Shown here piece after piece: positions 59,777 through 64,000 of a stretch of 64,000 nt of DNA (the first letter of the stretch is position 1; every line of letters begins with the position of its first letter). A model generated the notes under the pieces. The model saw only the letters and a list, made by a program, of their open reading frames with translations. It was not told where the DNA came from and ran no database searches. The stretch is from Orbaceae bacterium lpD02 (GTDB taxonomy: Bacteria > Pseudomonadota > Gammaproteobacteria > Enterobacterales > Orbaceae). The stretch lies in assembly GCA_036251875.1 (NCBI GenBank), contig CP133960.1, positions 496,001-560,000 of the forward strand. The letters run 5' to 3'. The position numbers were made by a program, and so were the translations under genes.

Positions 59777-60892
59777 GTGATTATTCGTCGCTACATCATA
59801 AAAGAAACATTCAAAACGCAGCTGGCAATTTTATTTATTCTATTTATGATCTTTTTTTCACAAAAGCTAATCAGGATCCTTGCTAGCGCAGTAAACGGTG
59901 ATGTGCCAAATAACTTAGTTATGCCCCTTTTGTTGCTCGGGGTATCAAATATGGCGCAATTAATTTTACCGCTAAGTCTTTTTTTAGGGATTTTAGTTGC
60001 TTTCGGCCGCTTCTATACTGATAGCGAAATGGTAGCAATGTATGCCTGCGGGGTCAGAAAACGGGTCGTTTATCAGGTTGTCATCTTTCTTTCGGTTATT
60101 ACCTGCTGCTTTAGTGTAGCTAATTTGGTTTGGTTTGGTCCATGGTCTAGTGTGCAAGAAGAGCAATTAATTGAAAATGCCAAGTTGAATCCGAGCCTTG
60201 CAGGGCTGCTCGCCGGACAATTTCAAACTACACCAAAAGGCGATTCGGTTATTTATATTGGTCAAGTTGAACGTAGTAACATTAAACATATCTTTATTGC
60301 GCAAACTGATCCTACTAACACCTCACGGCCATCGGTTATTTTAGCGAATAAAGGTAAAATTGCCAGTGATGCTGAAGGTAATCAAATTATTGTTCTTGAT
60401 GATGCCAACCGTTATGAAGGTTCAGCTCAATTGCAAGATTTTAGAATTTCTCATTTCAATAATTACCAAGCGATTATTAAACCGAAGACTCAAGTTTTGT
60501 CGGAAGATGAAACAAAAGATAAAGTTGAGCAACTATCTTTCGCTGAGCTTAGAAAAGTTAATACACCAAAATCTAAGGCTGAATATTATTGGCGTATATC
60601 GTTGATTATTTCTGTACCATTAATGGCGTTTTTAGTTATTCCTATGAGCGCATCAAATCCAAGACAAGGGCGTTTAGCGAGAGTCTTACCAGCAATTTTG
60701 CTTTATTTGATCTACTTTTTGATTGAAAGCTCGATTAAGGCTCATGCAAGCAAAGGTCGGATCGATCCTACATTTTGGTTTAATTTTGTTAATGGTATTT
60801 ATTTTTTTATGGCAATTGTTTTTAATATTTGGGATAGCATACCTATGAGAAAAATTCGTTATCGATATATCCCTGCTCGTTTTGCATCATAA
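59777..60892 (+). CDS. lptF: LPS export permease LptF
   Basis: 371 residues, GTG start giving MIIRRYIIKETFKTQLAILF. There are three membrane helices near the N terminus (about 13-30, 50-75 and 98-120), a periplasmic beta-jellyroll (about 130-265), and three C-terminal helices with MSASNPRQGRLARVLPA. With LptG and LptB2 it lifts lipopolysaccharide from the inner membrane onto the LptA bridge. It is divergent from pepA; a TATAAT at 59727-59732 is a plausible -10 box. lptG follows after 12 bases. Confidence 0.96.
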   Translation: MIIRRYIIKETFKTQLAILFILFMIFFSQKLIRILASAVNGDVPNNLVMPLLLLGVSNMAQLILPLSLFLGILVAFGRFYTDSEMVAMYACGVRKRVVYQVVIFLSVITCCFSVANLVWFGPWSSVQEEQLIENAKLNPSLAGLLAGQFQTTPKGDSVIYIGQVERSNIKHIFIAQTDPTNTSRPSVILANKGKIASDAEGNQIIVLDDANRYEGSAQLQDFRISHFNNYQAIIKPKTQVLSEDETKDKVEQLSFAELRKVNTPKSKAEYYWRISLIISVPLMAFLVIPMSASNPRQGRLARVLPAILLYLIYFLIESSIKAHASKGRIDPTFWFNFVNGIYFFMAIVFNIWDSIPMRKIRYRYIPARFAS

Positions 60893-60904
60893 GGACATCT
60901 TGAC

Positions 60905-61972
60905 ATGCTATCTATTTTAGATCGTTACATAGGTAAAACCATATTGAGCATGATCGGCATTACGCTATTTTTGCTTGTAAGCCTATCGGGTATTATTCGC
61001 TTTATTGATCAACTTAGGCGAGTTAAAGCCGATTATGATGCATTATTCGCCGCATTCTATGCACTGCTAATGATCCCTAAAGATCTAGAAGTATTCTTTC
61101 CCATTGCCGCCCTACTTGGTTCGCTAATTGGGCTTGGGTTACTTGCATCAAAAAGTGAATTGGTTGTTATGCAAACTTCTGGTTTTAGTCGTTTGCATAT
61201 TATCAAAGCGGTATTAAAAACAGCGATTCCACTGGTTTTAATTGTTATGGCAATAGGTGAATGGGTTGCACCGTTAGGCGAACAGACAGCAAGGAATATG
61301 CGTTCAGAAAAATCCTATGGAGGATCGTTAATTGCCAATAGAAATAGCATTTGGGCTAAAGATGGCAACGATTATGTGCACATAGGTAAGGTCGATTCTG
61401 ATGATTCAATTTCTGATATTGATATTTTTTTAGTGAATAGCAATAGTGAATTAGAATCGATTACCCATGCATCGTATGGTAAATTCAAGGACAATGCCTG
61501 GCAGCTTTCGCAGGTCGATAAAACCGATCTAACGGATCCAAATGAAGTTAAAGGATCTAATTTAATCTCTATGGAGTGGATCACCACAATAACACCGGAT
61601 AAATTAAGTATTGTTGCTCAAGATCCTGACTCACTATCAATATCTGGCTTGTATAAGTACGCGCAATACTTAAAATCATCGGAGCTCGATTCAAGTAATT
61701 ATCAATTATTATTTTGGAAAAAACTATTAAAACCTCTCTCGGTTGCGGTTATGATGCTACTGGCGCTATCATTTATTTTTGGCCCTCTGCGCAGTGTCTC
61801 TATGGGGATAAGAGTAATAACGGGTATATTTGGTGGTTTTATCTTTTTTGTAGCGGATAGCTTATTTTCGCAGTTAAGTGTTGTGATGGGTTTATCGCCG
61901 ATATTAGGCGCAATGCTAACGAGTATTGCATTTTTAGGCTTTAGTTACGTCTTATTTAGCCGAAAAACCTGA
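60905..61972 (+). CDS. lptG: LPS export permease LptG
   Basis: 355 residues with the same plan as LptF: MLSILDRYIGKTILSMI, N-terminal helices with the PKDLEVFFPIAALLGSLIG coupling region, a periplasmic jellyroll (about 130-265) and C-terminal helices with FGPLRSVSMGIRV. It completes the LptB2FG extractor. It is the last gene before tRNA-Leu; no clear terminator separates them. Confidence 0.96.
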   Translation: MLSILDRYIGKTILSMIGITLFLLVSLSGIIRFIDQLRRVKADYDALFAAFYALLMIPKDLEVFFPIAALLGSLIGLGLLASKSELVVMQTSGFSRLHIIKAVLKTAIPLVLIVMAIGEWVAPLGEQTARNMRSEKSYGGSLIANRNSIWAKDGNDYVHIGKVDSDDSISDIDIFLVNSNSELESITHASYGKFKDNAWQLSQVDKTDLTDPNEVKGSNLISMEWITTITPDKLSIVAQDPDSLSISGLYKYAQYLKSSELDSSNYQLLFWKKLLKPLSVAVMMLLALSFIFGPLRSVSMGIRVITGIFGGFIFFVADSLFSQLSVVMGLSPILGAMLTSIAFLGFSYVLFSRKT

Positions 61973-62031
61973 TAATTAACTTAATTAAAGATGATTTTTT
62001 CAGCAACTAAAGAAAAAAAATACAATTATAG

Positions 62032-62059
62032 TTGCAAGGACAGCATAGCTTAGTATAAT
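62032..62059 (+). promoter_or_regulatory. Promoter of tRNA-Leu
   Basis: TTGCAA at 62032-62037 and TATAAT at 62054-62059, spacer 16, followed by a GCC-containing discriminator; the mature tRNA begins 29 bases later. Confidence 0.65.
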
Positions 62060-62087
62060 GCCAAAGTTTACTTTATTTACCTTCAAT

Positions 62088-62174
62088 GCCTGAGTGGCGA
62101 AATCGGTAGACGCAGCGGATTCAAAATCCGCCGCCTTTAAAAGCGTGTCGGTTCGAGTCCGACCTCAGGCACCA
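62088..62174 (+). tRNA. leuX: tRNA-Leu (anticodon CAA), CCA encoded
   Basis: 87 bases. The acceptor arms GCCTGAG / CTCAGGC pair fully, followed by A and an encoded CCA. The anticodon stem GCGGA / TCCGC holds loop TTCAAAA, anticodon CAA, reading UUG codons. The long variable arm (CGCCTTTAAAAGCG) marks it as a class II tRNA, and GGTTCGAGTCC is the T arm. The D arm GTGGCGAAATCGGTAGAC is as in E. coli leuX. Such tRNA-Leu genes are common integration sites, and an integrase remnant lies 770 bases downstream. Confidence 0.97.
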
Positions 62175-62338
62175 ACTTAAAACCCTTTATTTTCAATATC
62201 TATAGCAAATTTTTTTAAAATTTTAAAAAACTCTTTAAAATGGTGGTTGGATAATTTCCTCTATATTATATAGCTATGTAAAATATCATGTCCCTTCAAA
62301 ATATAAAAAAGGTTTTCTCAAGCTCTTTCGTTATAACA
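62175..62338. other. AT-rich gap after tRNA-Leu
   Basis: Very AT-rich, no gene and no clear terminator. No second copy of the tRNA 3' end (a possible attR) is seen in the window. Confidence 0.4.
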
Positions 62339-62632
62339 TTAAATACTATTTAAACTTTTTTTCTTACAAGTTTGCTTAGGAATTTCTACACAGCCTAATA
62401 ATATATAAAATAACAAAAAAATAAGCAGAAGCTCTTTAACCAGGTATATAATAATTTTTCTAAGTGCAATGACATCTGCATGTAGTAAAAATATTATAAG
62501 ATAAGTCCAAATAATCATAAAACGGCGTTTCTTTTGCAATGATTTATTATTTTTGTAATCAATTAATAAAAATCGTCTAAAATAAAAGCATAGCCAAACC
62601 GTGCCTATTGATATAGCATATAAAAAATATAT
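62339..62632 (-). pseudogene. Remnant of a small membrane protein without a start codon
   Basis: The frame is open from 62632 to the stop at 62339 (about 97 codons). It encodes two to three hydrophobic helices, e.g. YFLYAISIGTVWLCFYF and IIIYLVKELLLIFLLFYILL, separated by a basic stretch QKKRRF. No ATG or GTG stands near the front; the first usable codons are a TTG at 62539 and an ATG at 62518. It may be a truncated membrane protein from the island. Function unknown. Confidence 0.35.
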
Positions 62633-62657
62633 TTAATAACCATTAACATACTGTTAC

Positions 62658-62954
62658 CTATTTATATTCAGAACCATCTTCATAAAATTTGCATACTTCA
62701 CCGCTAGGTCGGGTACAGCAGTAGTAACCTATATGAATGGGGTTATCTTCGAATGTCATTAACATGACATATTCACAATTTTCTACTAGCTCGCCTATAT
62801 TTTTGATTTTTTCTGGCTCGCTAATGCTTAATGCTGCTTCTTGTGTTTTTTTATCTAAAACTATCAAATTTTTTAAATTCTCAATAACACCTCTTATTGA
62901 TATTAAATCACTTACTATTTCTGCTTTTAATGCTAGTATGGTGCACCTTCGCAA
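62658..62954 (-). CDS. Hypothetical protein, N terminus probably lost
   Basis: About 98 codons. The middle is helical (IRGVIENLKNLIVLD) and the end has three Cys (YYCCTRP, VCKFYEDGSEYK), giving a small mixed protein I do not recognise. The only start at the front is a TTG inside the integrase fragment on the other strand, with no ribosome site, so the original 5' end was probably replaced when the sequences were joined near 62942. An expression-competent start is not evident. Confidence 0.4.
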   Translation of the reverse strand: MRRCTILALKAEIVSDLISIRGVIENLKNLIVLDKKTQEAALSISEPEKIKNIGELVENCEYVMLMTFEDNPIHIGYYCCTRPSGEVCKFYEDGSEYK

Positions 62955-63095
62955 GTCATTTTATGTTGAATGGAGGCAATCTTTTAGCGTTACAAAAAAT
63001 ACTGGGACGTACCGACAATACGTTACGCACATTTAGCACCCGAGCATTTAGAAGAGGCAACGCAGCTAAACCCATTATCAAAATTAAATTTTTAG
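62942..63095 (+). pseudogene. C-terminal remnant of a phage-type tyrosine integrase, frameshifted
   Basis: One frame reads TFASHFMLNGGNLLALQKIL followed by GRTDN; after a frame change the sequence continues IRYAHLAPEHLEEATQLNPL up to TAG at 63093. Together these are the C-terminal core of an integrase of the HP1/P2 phage type (HxxRxTFASHFM, ILGHTD, and the catalytic Tyr in RYAH). Everything upstream is missing. It is the trace of the element that entered at the neighbouring tRNA-Leu. Confidence 0.8.
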
Positions 63096-63102
63096 AGGTT
63101 AT

Positions 63103-64000
63103 ATGAGCGATTTAGATTGTGAAATAATGGAAATAAGTACTATTAGTGATTTATTAACTGCAATAAAATCTTTAAGAGATTTGAATGGAAGTCACGAGCG
63201 CTTTTATCGTGGGCTTGGTGATCGGCAATACATAGATTTTGACTGCCCGTCTATTTATCGCAAAAAAACGAGCGAACATGAGCCATATATCAAATATGAA
63301 GATAAAATATTTCATGATATTATCGCTAAAGCACCTGAAGATTTTAGTAAATGTGAGAATACTTTTGAATGTTTAGTTAAAATGCAACACTATGGTGCCC
63401 CTACTCGTCTTTTAGATGTCACCTCAAATCCTCTGGTTGCTTTATATTTTTCTTGTGTAGGCGTTGATGGCAGTGTTAGTTTTGAAAACGATGGCGCTAT
63501 AGTTATATATGATATACCACAATCGAATGTTAAAAATTTTAATAGTGATACCGTTACAATATTAAGTAATATTTCAAAAATAGACAATAATTACAAACCA
63601 TTATATGCGTTACTCAATAAATTTGCCAAAGATTGTAAAAAAATTCGAGAATTTTATAAAGGTATTTGTAATGATGAAGAAATTAAAAATTATCTAGATA
63701 GTTATGATGATATTAAAAAGAGTCTAGAAAAAGAACAGAATAACAAATATAGAGAGATTTTTGATAATGAAAGCAATATAGATAAAGAATTTTTAGTTGG
63801 GGCAAGAGAAGACTATTTAGATTTTAAAGAATCAAGCAAGAAAAAAACGATTTTAAAAAAAATGGAAAGAATTGAAACTACAATCCAAAATAATCGCCCA
63901 CATTCAGATATAAGATTTGATCATTATATAAAACAAGAAAAACTATTCTTTGTTCATGATAATATAAATTATAAAGATCTGACATCTGTTTTTTGTGTAA
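63103..64000 (+). CDS. FRG-domain protein, 3' end outside window
   Basis: Starts at the ATG behind AGAGG, eight bases after the integrase remnant, and is open to the end of the window (299 codons). The FRG domain spans about residues 30-120: FYRGLGD (34-40), PSIYR (49-53) and MQHYGAPTRLLDVTSNP (94-110) followed by a hydrophobic LVALYF strand. The rest is a charged, Lys- and Glu-rich helical region. FRG-domain proteins occur in phage-defence islands and prophages and are suspected toxins or effectors; the reaction is unproven. Its AT content is even higher than the core genes, fitting an island gene. Confidence 0.85.
   Translation, partial: MSDLDCEIMEISTISDLLTAIKSLRDLNGSHERFYRGLGDRQYIDFDCPSIYRKKTSEHEPYIKYEDKIFHDIIAKAPEDFSKCENTFECLVKMQHYGAPTRLLDVTSNPLVALYFSCVGVDGSVSFENDGAIVIYDIPQSNVKNFNSDTVTILSNISKIDNNYKPLYALLNKFAKDCKKIREFYKGICNDEEIKNYLDSYDDIKKSLEKEQNNKYREIFDNESNIDKEFLVGAREDYLDFKESSKKKTILKKMERIETTIQNNRPHSDIRFDHYIKQEKLFFVHDNINYKDLTSVFCV

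Overview
The window is AT-rich chromosomal DNA of a gammaproteobacterium. The genes are those of the E. coli/Pasteurella lineage (lolCDE, cmoAB, mfd, hrpA, ppk-ppx, pepA-holC-valS, lptFG, an FNR with its iron-sulfur cysteines, H-NS, ydgH). The strong AT bias, short spacing and an inverse autotransporter adhesin would suit a host-associated Orbaceae-type bacterium (Gilliamella, Frischella, Orbus). That family-level placement is inference from gene content and composition, not a database match.

Layout. 1-5.7 kb: the end of a dihydroorotate dehydrogenase-like gene, a small ABM-domain protein, and a 1476-residue intimin/invasin-type adhesin with ten tandem Ig-like (Big1) repeats. 5.7-14.9 kb: a glutathione transferase, then the periplasmic defence/repair pair PBP1C and a very large thioester alpha-2-macroglobulin. 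15-19.2 kb: cmoB/cmoA (wobble-uridine modification of tRNA), a membrane metallophosphoesterase and RNase D, which appears to start at UUG. 19.2-28.6 kb: a five-gene envelope-stress operon (DUF2170, PspA, a YqiJ-like OB-fold membrane protein, a YqiK-type flotillin, and a 1647-residue AAA ATPase). It joins in one place modules that E. coli keeps apart. 28.7-29.9 kb: the fluoride channel gene crcB under a fluoride riboswitch, divergent from riboflavin synthase. 30-38.2 kb: a YdgA-like protein and mfd on one strand, lolCDE on the other. 38.3-44.7 kb: ppk-ppx followed closely by an hns-family gene, then pyruvate kinase and a META/HslJ lipoprotein. 44.8-50.6 kb: hrpA, ydgH and fnr.

Accessory parts. 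Between fnr and the valS operon (50.6-54.5 kb) is an islet. A 1.1 kb gene-free stretch carries what look like decayed TPP-riboswitch sequences. It is followed by four small genes in the order small acidic protein / ArdC-like zinc metallopeptidase / small acidic protein / zeta-type toxin kinase. The two larger, otherwise unrelated proteins end in the same 38-residue basic tail (20 of 38 identical, no gaps). This looks like a shared delivery signal, possibly for type IV secretion, and is the best candidate here for an undescribed system. A second accessory region begins after tRNA-Leu(CAA) at 62.1 kb. It holds an integrase C-terminal remnant with a frameshift, small membrane and hypothetical ORFs, and an FRG-domain gene that runs off the window.

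The remaining genes are ordinary housekeeping functions: LPS export (lptFG), lipoprotein export (lolCDE), polyphosphate turnover, transcription-coupled repair and glycolysis.
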